DNA of 64,000 nucleotides, from NCBI GenBank assembly GCA_005406025.1, contig BGZK01000539.1:302886-366885 (forward strand), given 5' to 3'. This document shows, piece by piece, positions 23,601 through 34,442 of this stretch. The stretch is from Eumeta japonica (taxonomy: Eukaryota; Arthropoda; Insecta; Lepidoptera; Psychidae). Position numbers and translations under genes: made by a program. The notes beneath the pieces are model-generated. The model searched no databases, had not been told where the DNA came from, and was given only the letters and a program-made list of their open reading frames with translations. Positions within the stretch are counted from its first letter, which is position 1; each line of letters opens with the position of its first letter.

Positions 23601-26600
23601 TTGGTTTAGCACAAAATTTTTACACAAATTCGAAATCCTTCTCAATTCGAAAACTTTAAAATTTTAAATTTTTAATATTTCCCTTGAAATTCCAGTTATA
23701 GAGATACCACTTAATACGACAATTTCGGACTGTGAACATCCTTATGGATACCGTTAGCGTGAAGATGCACTGAATTGATTTTAACACTACTTACTGGTGA
23801 ATGTACGGCCGTACCCCGAAGCGATAGCCCAGTTCCCCACGAAAAGGGAACTGGCGTCCACGCCGCTGGGCAGCGCTATCGGTTGGATGGCCGCTGCAAC
23901 AGAATGGCAACAGGAATATATCCACTAACTAAATATTTCCAAGCACATACAGTGTATATTATCGTAAGGGTTCCGTCCACAGTTTTGAAAACGTGTGTTG
24001 CGAGAAATCGAATGGAGCGTTCTCGATTTGTTTTTTGTTTTGTAGTAGGAAAATAACGCGCTCTATTGTATTGTATGCGCTGTATTGCATATATATGCAA
24101 TATAAAGCAAATATGAAACATAAGTTTATCAAAATAAGCGATATAATTTTATGCGTATAATCCTATAAAATGAAAAAAAAAATCCATTATATATTTCATG
24201 TAATTATTTCTCTTATTTAGCTCATGCGACTTTTTACATACATGACATCCAAATTTTTTGTATGCAACATAAAAAAAAAAAATTAAAATATGAAAAAAAA
24301 AATCGCAATTAGAAGAAATAATTCACTTATAATTCTATACATAAAATATATTCAAAAATTGATACTCATATAAAATAATATAATTACCGAGTTTACTAAT
24401 TTAAAGCTTATCTCAAAGTATCTATCGTAGCTCTGATGACGTTTCGTTGACTTTTTATGAAGGGTCATTACAGTAAAAGAATCACTAATCAGTAACTATG
24501 TAATGGCTTCCTGCGAGAAATCATATGTTGTAATTAAAACTACCGATTCGATAAGGATACTACAAAAAAAAAATCGGGTTCATCTTTATCAATTTATTGT
24601 AAATTGATAAAGATGATAAAGATAATGCATAAATTGTATATTAGGGTGCAATTTTATTTCTGATGAAAAGTTATTTAGCTTTTTTACAAATTTCTAATGA
24701 AATACTGCCAGTGTAAGAATACTTACGATATATTTAAGACAATAAAAAAAAATGTCAACAAGAATCTGTAAAGGGATCAATGACTTGTCGGTGACAAATC
24801 GTCGATAAGCAACAACGGAAAATTCAATTATACACATGTAGCAATAACAGTCGTACCTGTAAATGTGACAGCGGGAATTCTTAGGATGGCCAACTCGTTG
24901 ACTCTGCTCCCGATGGGCCAGTCCGGGTGAAGGACGACGTCGGTGGTGACGATGCGCACCCCACCATTGAAGAGGTCGTTCGAGCCGAGCACGACGGTGA
25001 AGTGTTGGGCTGTGAGCACGTCGTCGGAGTAACAGATCGCCGCCGTCAGCACGTGGGTGCTGGATATGAGACTGCCGCCGCACACCGACGTGAATATCAT
25101 TATCAACTGGATTATCAGCCCCACCTGAAACGGAAGATTACTGAAGAGTTAAGTTCTTCATGCGCGTCGGGCGATTGTCGGTTGGGTGAAATCTTATGAG
25201 TTCAAGTCACCGACACGTTGAGAGTGCGTTTGTATTAAAAATATGTGTGAAAACTTTTTTGTATACATAAAAAAATATATTTTTAAGTTCAATTTAATTT
25301 AAACAGAACTTATTGTTGTTTTGTTCAAATTAAAAAGCTTAAACTTTGTGATTACTAAACCTTACTACAGCGATTGCAGAGCTTAATACAGGTATGCACA
25401 TGGATTTTTATTTCTTTACTAGGCTTACGCAGTCGATCATTTGTTTTGTTTAATAAATAAACATATATAAATATATATAATTTTTGCTCAGAATACCGAC
25501 AGAAATAAAGACGAAACTAATTTTAATGATTTCAATTAACAAATTATGATAGACTAATCTTTGATATTACGATTAATTTCAAAACCTCAAAAATAAACAC
25601 TTATTCAATAGTTTTTAATTTCACTTCTGTTATTAGTCCCCAATGACTATTCCATTAATTATTTTTTATTATTATTGTTGTATCATGCTTCTATTTACCC
25701 CAAATGTTGAGACATACCCTCCCACAATCTTTTTTTTTTTAATTCAGATTGAGGGAGTTGGATCTTAAAGCCTTCCCGCTCTCCAGCGTGGGTTGGGAGC
25801 TGTGTAAAATGCGATGACAACATCCACGACAAACGACTTAATGTACCGTTCGAGGCATACAGAGAATGGTTTAATTTGAATTCATTGGTTAATTCGCCCG
25901 CGATCAATATCGAACCAGTTACTTGCTGGTCCGAAGCTAATGGTTTAAATCGGCCACCACTGCTCTTATCAATATAATATTATTGGCAATGCGTAAATGA
26001 AAAAAAATCGACTAGCAGGTTTCCCAACCTTATTTGCGTCGAGCATCCTCGGATTTTGTATAATATTTTCATGGTCCCTTCAATTTTTGTGTCGTTTACA
26101 GTGCCTGTCGAAAGTTGTTCAACAGTGACGAACGACACAACCGACGTCACGGTGTGAAACGTGTATTTTGTACTCGTATCGATGAATGTGACACTATGTT
26201 TATGATGTCATAATTATGCATTAACCTGCATTGAATTGACTTTTTTAATATAATGCACAGCATTCTGCGCCCCTCTTGTCATCTCTCTACTTCCCGCAAA
26301 GGAGGCGAGCCCCTCTATGTCTCTTCAATTTGTTGTCTGATTTACTTTTGAAATGATGAAAGTGATGATTTTTGACGATTTTGTTTTAATATGATTCGTT
26401 TATTAACCATAATAACCTGGACACGTTCAGCCTTAGAGGCAAGCTTCAAAATTTCCCTCCAATTTTGAGCTTTCCGACGTACAAAAACGTTATTGTTTAA
26501 ATTTTTGAGCTCATCAAACCTGAAACATCACTTTAAATACCTTGAATTCAAAAACGACAATTTCCTCTTGTGAAACCTTTTCATTAGGATTGAATAAAAC

Positions 26601-28551
26601 TAGCATAGGTTTATTGACAGATCTTAAATTATAAAATATATTTTCTTCGAATATTTTGTCAAAAACGCCTTTTGAAACAAGAAAGATAAAATTTGAAGAT
26701 AGATTTGTGGCATTTTATATCCGTTGAAACAAAAAATAACTGATTTGAATGAAAAGTGTGGCCTTTAACCAAAATTTTTGAGCATAAGCGGAAAAGATAT
26801 TAAAAACTTATATCGAAATAATATTTTACAGATAATTTATCGGCAATGATAATTTTTGGATGAATCAACAAAATTCAATGAAGGCAACGTTGTTTGACAC
26901 AGTTTTTAAACAGAAAAGCATTTCAAAAACCGATTTTCCGGATAGTTTAAAAGTTATTACAAAAAATCATTAAAAAAAATCATTCGCGGTATTTGTCGAA
27001 TAAATGTACTCATATTAATCCGATTTGCAATATATGATGCAGTTTTATTAAGAATAGGCATGATTAAATTTTAGACACCTTTAGGTTAATGGTTTGGAAA
27101 TGATATTTATTGAAATTCAAAACTTTATTTTGAAAATTTTCTTAGAAACTTAAAATTAAACGTAAATTATCCATGTTTTGAAATAATAATTAATTTGTTT
27201 ATATGCTTTTGGCTCTCGTTTGTCTTTATATTAATAATAAATCTTTGTAAATGCTTTCCTGTAATTACTTGTAGAGCAATATGCAACATGCAGCCTACCG
27301 CTGACCCTCGAAATTGCTTTTCCACTATAAATTCCTTTCCAACGAATTGAATATGGATTTGAGAGGATTGACGGATATCAAACATTTAAGCAGGTGTTCA
27401 ATCTTCATTTTGTTGGATTAGGATTCATTGTAGAAGAGCAGAATGATTTGAGGGTCAACATTGAGTTGCATGTTCCATGTTCCTGAATGTTGCAGGCAAA
27501 TGTCTGATTATGAATTTCCGCAAGGCCACACGCTACGCAATCTAACAGTAAAATCTATCTGTCAACCGTATATTATGATACAATGTTACTTCTGCAAACA
27601 TTTTTTTTTCTACCGTACCACGAGTGAGTTTTAATTCCTACAGCGTCAAATATATACTAACAACACATACAATTACAACGTTTTCTCATAATGTACCTAG
27701 TTGATTATTGAAAATTTTTTAGTAAATGTATAAGTTCGTCTAAGCTCTTTTGAATGACGTACACCCTTCAATCATCTTATTCGAAAAACCGATTGAAAAG
27801 AATAATCTTGCGAATTATCCGAAAATTTGTAATGTTCGAGAACACAGATTGTGTAAAGACAACCAGAAAAGGTACTGCTAAGGTTTCTGTTTTTTTTCTG
27901 GTGTACATAATATTTAAAAAATAACACATTTTGCCTATTTAAAATATAATTGGTACAATATGGGAGAGGGATTACATCACTCCTTGTATCTGTGTGATGA
28001 TAATGTGTTTAATTACATTTTAAATTATGGTTTTTAATTTGAGTAACTCTTACACCTATTTCGTGAGTCCGGTAATGTCTAATGTAGTTCAATCAAATTT
28101 ATATATACTATTCACTCTTAAAAAAGCGACGAGTCTCTTTTATGTGTGACGTAACTTTGCGTAGTCGTTAGAAACGTGGCGATGTCGTCCCTTTACGACA
28201 TGGTGACTGTTATTAATATTTATTAAAATAATGTATTAAGGCGACAGAGAAAAGCAAACAAGTAAAGTAAGAACTAATTACTGTTCTAGTTAATCTCTCG
28301 CTTAGAAGACTTACTTAATTCAAAATGACTACCTGGTACGGTACAACTGACATGTCGGCGTGAACACCGCCGACAATTCTCTGGCCATTCGCTGCGGTAC
28401 CCTGTTCTTCCATGGCCTTGATCTGTCTCGCTCTGGGGATGCCGATCCGTCTGTGATAGTCGCGAACGAAGACATCTTCGTACGTCTCCCTCTCCTCACA
28501 GTAAGCCGAGACGGCAAAAGCTAAAACGACCACCAGTACAGTCACCTTCAT
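19902..28551 (-). CDS. Non-catalytic chymotrypsin-like serine protease homologue, complete
   Basis: Five exons (28333-28551, 24857-25124, 23795-23893, 22001-22197, 19902-20012; intron phases 0,1,1,0) encode 297 aa. Signal peptide about 1-18, propeptide, then activation site R58 before IVGG, and a chymotrypsin-family (S1) domain with CGGSLI, the AxLRIP-type core, and cysteines at 88/104, 218/233 and 243/273 in the expected pairs. The catalytic triad is fully replaced: LTAAIC gives Ile103 for His, VNELAIL gives Glu150 for Asp, and CGGDEGGP gives Glu247 for Ser. The frame is clean and splice sites are good, so it looks like a kept protein, not a pseudogene. S1 homologues without catalysis are known as secreted binding, regulatory or decoy proteins; its own role is unknown. 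Paralogue of the active gene at 34335-39132. Confidence 0.9.
20137..20870. repeat. Repeat bounded by inverted ggaacgaagttcc motifs
   Basis: ggaacgaagttcc at about 20133-20147 and its complement ggaacttcgttcc near 20848 flank this part of intron 4; the same motif recurs near 31817. The text ttcctacctggtgtcccacg after the right copy resembles the end of a common lepidopteran repeat. Confidence 0.4.
20589..20691. repeat. 19-nt perfect inverted repeat around an (AT)n tract
   Basis: Arms 20589-20607 (ctacgaaacttcatagaga) and 20673-20691 are exact reverse complements. The 65 bases between are almost pure AT dinucleotide. It lies in intron 4 of the protease homologue and may fold into a long cruciform. 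Confidence 0.9.
22001..22197 (-). CDS. Protease homologue exon 4 (Ser replaced by Glu)
   Basis: Acceptor atatcacacag above 22197, donor GTAAAT at 21995-22000; 197 nt. Completes Asn196 across the intron, then DIINREQILHATQVQIITNE and CTSGTGGVGLCGGDEGGPL. The codon at the catalytic Ser position is GAG (Glu247), while Asp246, needed for the activation salt bridge, is kept. Confidence 0.92.
23430..23585 (-). repeat. tRNA-derived SINE, antisense
   Basis: On the minus strand: attggcgcagtggtagtgat (box A), then ggattcgattcca (box B), then tgtttgtcttgagtctgggt, a tail seen in lepidopteran SINEs. It also forms an inverted repeat with core aagacaaacatt. In intron 3 of the protease homologue. Confidence 0.7.
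23795..23893 (-). CDS. Protease homologue exon 3
   Basis: 99 nt, acceptor ctgttgcag and donor GTAAGT (23789-23794). Reads AIQPIALPSGVDASSLFVGN, then WAIASGYGRTFT, a typical lepidopteran chymotrypsin segment. Same length and phases as exon 3 of the paralogue at 37416-37514. Confidence 0.93.
24581..24615. repeat. Perfect 16-nt hairpin, 3-nt loop
   Basis: catctttatcaattta at 24581-24596 and its exact reverse complement at 24600-24615, loop ttg. In intron 2 of the protease homologue. Confidence 0.85.
24857..25124 (-). CDS. Protease homologue exon 2 (His and Asp replaced)
   Basis: 268 nt, acceptor ccgtttcag and donor GTACGA (24851-24856). Reads [20 protein letters not shown], with LTAAIC in place of the LTAAHC motif (codon ATC) and NELAIL in place of NDIAIL. 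Same length as exon 2 of the active paralogue (37984-38251). Confidence 0.93.
25890..25975 (-). repeat. tRNA-derived SINE-like unit
   Basis: Minus strand: agtggtggccgatttaaacc (box A type) and ctggttcgatattg (box B type), separated by about 30 bases. In an intron of the protease homologue. Confidence 0.5.
27270..27500. repeat. Dispersed repeat, copy 2
   Basis: Matches 14090-14240: ccgctgaccctcgaa, cttttccacta, gaattgaatat and gagaggattgac occur in the same order and spacing. A second, reversed-looking piece follows at about 27430-27500. Confidence 0.65.
28333..28551 (-). CDS. Protease homologue exon 1 (signal and propeptide)
   Basis: 219 nt to donor GTAGTC (28327-28332). The ATG at 28549-28551 gives MKVTVLVVVLAFAVSAYC, matching the paralogue's [10 protein letters not shown] start. 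Two in-frame ATGs lie upstream: the one at 28590 overlaps the TATA box, and the one at 28572 would put a charged stretch before the signal. The activation site NGQRIVGG is kept. Confidence 0.92.
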
Positions 28552-28589
28552 TTTCGTCCGATGATTAGCCATAACTAAATCACATTTCA

Positions 28590-28611
28590 TATATATACTA
28601 ATCCTCTTATC
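28590..28611 (-). promoter_or_regulatory. GATA site and TATA box of the protease homologue
   Basis: Minus strand GATAAG at 28606-28611, 8 nt, then TATATATA at 28590-28597, 38 nt before the chosen ATG. Expected transcription start is near 28567, giving a leader of about 16 nt. The same arrangement with the same spacing stands before the active paralogue (39174-39195). GATA factors drive many insect gut genes. Confidence 0.65.
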
Positions 28612-28633
28612 GGACGATTTTCGTTTAATTAAC

Positions 28634-28677
28634 TATCAGCGGTAGAAATAAAGACGTCTTAATTTCTACCGCTGATA
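28634..28677. repeat. 44-bp near-perfect palindrome upstream of the promoter
   Basis: Symmetric about the centre of gacgtc at 28653-28658, with no loop and a single mismatched pair. The arm core is atcagcggtagaaat. It starts 23 nt upstream of the GATA site and has no equivalent in the paralogue's promoter. Confidence 0.9.
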
Positions 28678-28699
28678 TGTTGAGTTATCGTGGAACGTG

Positions 28700-30500
28700 A
28701 CCGCGATAGACTGATTATAGGACAAGCTTCTGACACATTGTTGCAGAGTGTACGATACCCTTGTGGAAAGTTTTATGTACTCAGATATATAGCAATTGCG
28801 TAATCTTTATCTCTTTTTGTTGCTCTGAGTACGTTACTTTCTATTTATACTCTAGTCTACAATTCTTTATATAAAAATTCAGCTTCCGTATGTTTGTGGT
28901 CACAAAAGTAGTAGTAAAATAGCAAAAGTAGGTTCTCGATCGACTTCAAATTTGGATTTGACGTTGTATTAGAAAACGTTGTGTTTTTATTATCTCTACT
29001 ACCATTTGTCTCCGGATTTGTCCGCGTGTTTGTGTTTTAGTAATGCTACTGCACTGATTCTAAAAAGTCTTTCACTCTTAGAAAGCAACATAAACATATT
29101 TTATTTTAATACTAGCACTTGCTCTGGTTTTGTTAAATATGAATTCTGACCGGAAGTTATATTGAAATGGAAAACAGGAAGGGAAGCAGAATCGAGAACC
29201 CAGATCTCTCCTCTTGCTAATTAATAATTAGAATTGAACTTCATTTTTAACTATAAACGGGAACGGCTTCGTTATAAAGCCCGTCTGTCTGAATTTTAAT
29301 ATACTGTATTATTATTCATTCGAATTCCGTTTACGTCAGAAGTAACATATCTGTCACTAGGGTACAAGAGCGTCAGGGGCGGTTGTGCGTTTGCGTTGTG
29401 CGCATTAATATTTTCTATATTTTTGAGCGCTAACTTGTAATATGCCACGCAGTAGTTGTTGCGCATTTAATTACGTGAATTCGGCTCTAACGAATTTTTA
29501 TTAATCTTGCCAAACAACGACTTTGTTAATCACATACAATAAAATATAAAAAAAACTTCGTAATAATTTTCTATATATATATGTATAATCCCTCTCCATG
29601 CTTTGCCAAATAATATTTAAATAAGATTTCATACAAATGAGTATATTTTTTTAATCTATTAAAATTTAATGACAATCCTTTCAAAACAAGTCGCAATAGA
29701 CAAAAATATTTTTCAAGGTGCAATTTTATATATAATATTAAAACAAACATAATCGTTAGTCTTAAAATCATTGATAACTAGTAAATTTTTATTGAAATTT
29801 CATATCGGTTTATTTTTGGGGTTCCGTACCTGAAAAGCAACACATGCAGGATCTCTTTATTGTCCGTCTCTCTGTCGAATTTTTATTTAAATTTAATTAT
29901 TTCTTTATAGAACGGTACAAGGATAAAAAAAAAACTAATTCTTGAATTACGTAATGTTTTGTCTAGTGTTTTAATAATTTCATCATGTATACATATTTAA
30001 TTAAATTACATTATAAAAAATTGCCTGTCCACTGATTTAAATTTATTTGATTTGATTACATTTTTGCGTTGCGGCGTCAGCCCGTTTAGTTTAGACGCGG
30101 TCACCGATAGTAGGTAAATTTCGCCACCTGGATCAAACAAGTTACTGTGCTTCTATTGTCTGGTATGACTTCAATTATGAGTCACTTTTTTTACATTTGA
30201 GATAGTCTCTGGCATATAAGGGAATTAGGAGTTTGGAATAAGGCATTATGAAGTTAGTTCCTCTCTTAGCATGCTGGTGCAAATAAGCAAAGGGCGGTCA
30301 TTGTAAAATGTTCTAGTGATTTTGTACTGCATATCCGTGTCACATTATAGTTAATTCAAATATTCTGTTTTGTTTTAGTGTTTGCTGTTTCCGTCTCAAT
30401 CAGCTTTTGTTAAGAAATTTTTGTTTAAAATTATAAAAGTTGAATCAGGCTTAAATCACTCATGTGTGGAGACATACATTCCTACAAACTTTTTATTTCA
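28700..30500. other. Intergenic between the two protease genes, upstream part
   Basis: No gene seen. A fragment of the ggttccg repeat lies at 29817-29890 (ggggttccgtacctgaaaag, then gtccgtctctctgtc). Otherwise AT-rich. Confidence 0.5.
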
Positions 30501-30504
30501 CAAT

Positions 30505-30560
30505 ATTCTATTGTGTGAGGTGTTAATTCGCGGAAATCCATAATCAGAGCGTCTGAATAA
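30505..30560. repeat. Dispersed repeat, copy 3 (short)
   Basis: attgtgtgaggtgttaattc followed by gcggaaatccataat matches 14060-14100 almost exactly, and then diverges into a LINE-like segment. Confidence 0.65.
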
Positions 30561-30759
30561 ATCCGCTGAAACTATTTATCGTCCTTTAACAAATCGTTTA
30601 CGTATGTTGAGCGAAAGAGGCATTCAACACCACTTCCATCACTGTGGCTGTCGAGACAGTCCGATTAGAGTTGCTCCCCGTCCACACGGTCGGCGGTCTC
30701 AGTAGTTTACCCATAAAGGTCACGGAGCAAGACTTTGCTGGAGAGAAAGTTAATCAATT

Positions 30760-31240
30760 TCACCTGCCCCACTCTCATATCAGGTCAAGGGCCGCTTGAA
30801 ATGGCTTCTCAATTTGAGAAAAGGGCGGCACCTTAATCAGGGTAATCATATCATCCGTTTAGGCCTTGGTATTCACCTCGGCTGGAAATGGGAGAACAGT
30901 AAGTTGTCCAGGAACGCGTTTCATAAATTGGGATCCAGAACAGAGCCTTGCGGACAGCCCTTAGTAAAGCTTATCCATATTACCACGGAGTCAGCGCACG
31001 AAACAGCAGGGATTTTTGAAAGGTAAACCGATTTCCACCGCGCTAAACAACATACTGGGGGTTAGCGAAGGGATCTGCTGCCAAATACATGTAGCTCATC
31101 TTCCTCGACATCTCTGACGCATTCGATAACGCATGGAGAAAGGTCTTGTTAATGGCAAAGGTTAAGCGGGAAAATTTCCGCATAACCTTTATTGACTTCT
31201 TTGTTGTTACTTCATGGGTAATATCTGGTATTGCCAAGAT
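30760..31240 (-). pseudogene. Broken LINE reverse transcriptase fragment
   Basis: Minus-strand reading near 30900-30970 gives FTKGCPQGSVLDPNL, a stop in place of the usual Trp, then NAFLDNLL. This is the GxPQGSxLxPxLWN motif of non-LTR reverse transcriptases (R1/Jockey-like). Upstream on the same strand (31043-31237) a 64-codon open piece lacks a clear motif. Frames are broken, so it is an inactive remnant. Confidence 0.6.
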
Positions 31241-31329
31241 ATCAGAGAAGAAATTTTTGCATTTGCTGTGATCGTCTTACTGAATGGCGAAGGATTCATT
31301 CGCCATTCGCCAATCATTCAGTCTATTAT

Positions 31330-31365
31330 AAAAATTTTAGCAATATATCTATTGCTAAAATTTTT
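31330..31365. repeat. Perfect 16-nt hairpin
   Basis: aaaaattttagcaata at 31330-31345 and its reverse complement at 31350-31365, loop tatc. More copies of the gctaaaat/attgctaaa words follow to about 31410. Confidence 0.8.
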
Positions 31366-31599
31366 TTAATGCTGAAATTGCTAAATGTAGCATTAAAAAA
31401 ATTAATAAGCATAGACATTTGTTTATTTGTGTTTGCAAATAAAGTGTTTCAGTAAATTCTTGAAGTTCTTTCTTGAAATTCTTCAAAAATATTACGATTT
31501 TTTTGAAGTAACGTATTAAACTATTACATTACATTAATTGCATTTTATTAAAAATAACAATGAAACTAATTAAAACGTTTGAAAGTAATTAAATAAATA

Positions 31600-31720
31600 A
31601 ATAAAAAAAACGGAATGCTAGGATGGATTTGAACCCGAGCACCTTACGCGCGCGACGTAATGTACTTTAAACAGCTGAACTAAATCGTATAGCTGATTCT
31701 CGAGCGAATTGTGCTATACC
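31600..31720 (-). repeat. tRNA-derived SINE-like unit
   Basis: On the minus strand ctcgggttcaaatcca is a near-consensus box B, preceded by tagttcagctgtttaaagta as a box A-like region. Confidence 0.55.
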
Positions 31721-31848
31721 TCAAACAAATATACAGTAGTCACAATTTTTCGTAGCGGCTACACTTTTTTCATCTAGCTACTATCCGCTGAGCGCCTGAG
31801 TGCAACGTGCGATTAGGAACTTCGTTCCAAAACATTAGCAAAAAAAAG

Positions 31849-32126
31849 CAAGCTTTTATTTAAAAAATCAGTTGCACTAAAACAAAAATAATAATTTTAT
31901 GCAAGAGTTGTGTTGATGAATGTTATTTATATAGATGAATATTATGTATATTCATTTTTTCAGTAATTATCCTAACTTCGTACCCATACAAGTAGATAGT
32001 TTTATGCAGGATTTCGATAGACTTATTTTATAATGTTCATATATATAAATAACATTCATCAGCACAACGTTTATATAATATTATTATTTTTATTTTAGTA
32101 CAACTAAATTTTTAAACAAAAGCTTG
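31849..32126. mobile_element. Foldback element with 83-bp arms
   Basis: 31849-31931 (beginning caagctttt, ending gatgaatgttatttata) is reverse complementary to 32044-32126 along its whole length with roughly a dozen differences. The 112-bp interior is AT-rich and non-coding. This is the form of a foldback or MITE-type element. Confidence 0.75.
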
Positions 32127-32699
32127 TTTATATAAAGCTTTTGTTATATCAATAATTTTAATTTCAACATTTTAGTTTTGTATTAACCTGTGAATTTCTA
32201 GTGATGCATCGTTATAGTTTTATAAACGCATGTGTTTTGCTTCATATTCTTCTTTAAAAAGTTTCTCGTTACGTTTGTTTTTGGCTTTTTCTAGTCTTTT
32301 TTTTATTAGATGGTTCTTTTCTCAGGTAGTTTCCACGAGTATCAGATAATCAAACAGTCCTCCTACCGTTCTCCATCAATCCGAATAGAAGGGTAAGGGC
32401 TTAATCACAACAGGGTGCGCCTTGGTGCCCTAAGGCGATTTATTCACGAAAACATATTTTTCTACGCCCCATTGTAATTCAGTGTATCAGCACGGCCTCA
32501 CCTTCATTTGAGTGCAATACTTTCCGCTGCTTATTTAAGTTGAACCTTACTCGCGTCTGACGACATTTGTAGTCCGGGTTTATATTTTTGACTTTTCCTT
32601 CTAGACGGGTGGCAGACCAACGTTAACAATGCCCGTCTAATCGATATCTGTAATTACAAACGAGTCCGAACTTTATAGAGTTGTAACGCTTTATGACAG

Positions 32700-33205
32700 A
32701 GTTCATTTGACTACCTTCCCTCTCCAACTTCAGACCCTGGAATGTCTATAGTACTTGCCAAGCTAAATCAAATAAGCCCAAACACGACGGATCTATCTAG
32801 TTTATTTCAGAAGTTGCTTTGTTTACCTTGAGTCTCCATCTTCAAAACCTAAATATCATATAAGACCAGAATGTTTGCCAAGATGACCCCAAACTCGATA
32901 AGGATGTGTGGTTTAATTACAAACTTCCTTTGACAACCTTCTGGTTCCATCTTCAGGGTCTGGATATCATGTAGCTCCAGAATGCTGGCAAAGACAAACA
33001 AAACGAGTCCAAATATCATGGTTTTGGATCGTCTTTAATTCAGAAGTTTCTATGATAACTTACCTTCTTCATCTTCAGACTCGGGATATAGTGTAGCACC
33101 AGAGTGCTTGCCAAAATAAAACAAATGAGTCTAAACCGATGGGTTTATCTGTTTAGTTTAAGAGTTCCTATGGCCATCTCGAGACTCCATAATTAGACCA
33201 GCTTC
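32700..33205. repeat. Diverged tandem array, units about 111-122 bp
   Basis: The phrase cttcagaccctgga recurs in diverged form at 32729, 32840, 32951 and 33073 (steps 111, 111, 122), each followed by ...ccagaatgcttgccaa... and ...gagtccaaa.... About four and a half units, non-coding, 3' of the active protease gene. Confidence 0.8.
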
Positions 33206-33559
33206 ATATCATATTATTACATTGTCATTGAATATACGCAAGTGTATAATTTGAGTCCAATAAAACGTCAAGAAGTGGCTCTAATTTAGCTTCCAAGATT
33301 TAACCCACACAATAAAGCAAGTAAAATAAAAGCTTGTAAAAAAGTCTTATTTTAACCTGCTACACTTCTTGCACAAACCTGCAAACGATGTTTGAGAAAG
33401 ATTTTCAATATGTAGATATAATGATTCTAACGTTTCACTATGCATAAATACTCTAAGGTATATTGTTGAAAAAACAATAATAGAAAACGAAAATTGAATT
33501 ATTAAAACAGAATTTCACCATGATTGTTTACTAATAATAATATTAAAAATCAAATCTAT

Positions 33560-33840
33560 TTTCCAGAAGAAAAGGTAGAAACTATAAATTTCCACATGCT
33601 ATAACCTTAAATATGTCTCTTTGATTAATCGTTATCACGTTGCCATGCAATTTCCTTCGTTTCAGGTATTTAAAATTTATTTATTCTTTAATATTTCACC
33701 AATTTGGTTTGGATAAGATTTTCTAAAGCGATCCTTGCCGAACTTTTCATTACACATATTCGTTCTATAGATTTGAGTCGTCAGATTTTATTCACACTTT
33801 CCTGGTGGTCATACGACCGCAAAATACTTTTTTGTACTCT
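33560..33840 (-). mobile_element. Second, decayed copy of the LINE C-terminal fragment
   Basis: Parallels 16880-17150: agaaactataaattt, ttggataagattttctaaa and cattcgttctatagattt-like words occur in the same order. The minus-strand frame is broken. Confidence 0.5.
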
Positions 33841-34334
33841 AGTTAAGAAGATGTCTTATCTGACTTTATTTTAGTTACCAATTGTTGTTCATTGATTAAT
33901 ATCAATTTTAGGAAATGTAAATGAACAATTGTTTTGTGATCCGAACTTAGTGAAATAGGTTTACATATGCAGTATTTATGTATGCAGATAGATTTAATAG
34001 TAGAGTTGGGTAATTAGAGTAATGAAACGGGCTGTACTTGGTATCACGTGAGTCATGAATTAAAAATCATGCTTTCATTTAGTTGTGTTTGCGAAGACAT
34101 TTAATAAAGCATAATAATTTAAACTGTATTATGCACCCTTAACTTTCATTATAACAAACTTTTACATTTTAAATTAGCCACTGCCAAAACTGAATTGCCA
34201 TTTACAATATATTACTGTGGAACACTAAATGCTTTCATGCTTCAAATATGTTTACAGTAAAAATTATATAAAAAAGAAAACACGATGTTGCAAGTGAAAT
34301 CATAGATTGAAAAGAAATATATTCAGCGATGCAC

Positions 34335-34442
34335 TTAAGCAGGGACAGAAGCGATCCAAGACAAGAATGAGGTGACTCTCGCGAAGCCTGCCGGCAAACC
34401 AATCTCACAACCGTCAGCAGCACCGTACGATGTCACACCGAT
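34335..34442 (-). CDS. Chymotrypsin exon 5
   Basis: 108 nt, acceptor gttatttcag, ending in TAA at 34335-34337. Reads [20 protein letters not shown], then [15 protein letters not shown], the S1 C-terminal helix. Confidence 0.95.
   Translation of the reverse strand: MGVTSYGAADGCEIGLPAGFARVTSFLSWIASVPA

Larger units (their letters stand above)
25125..28332. other. Intron 1 of the protease homologue
   Basis: 3.2 kb without exon signals. It holds a SINE-like unit (25890-25975), dispersed AT-rich repeat DNA (about 26400-27130) and a copy of the 14-kb repeat (27270-27500). Confidence 0.6.

Noticed and set aside
19902..28551. Calling the inactive protease gene a pseudogene
   Set aside because: All five exons are open, phases agree, splice sites are good and the promoter is kept; only catalytic residues changed.
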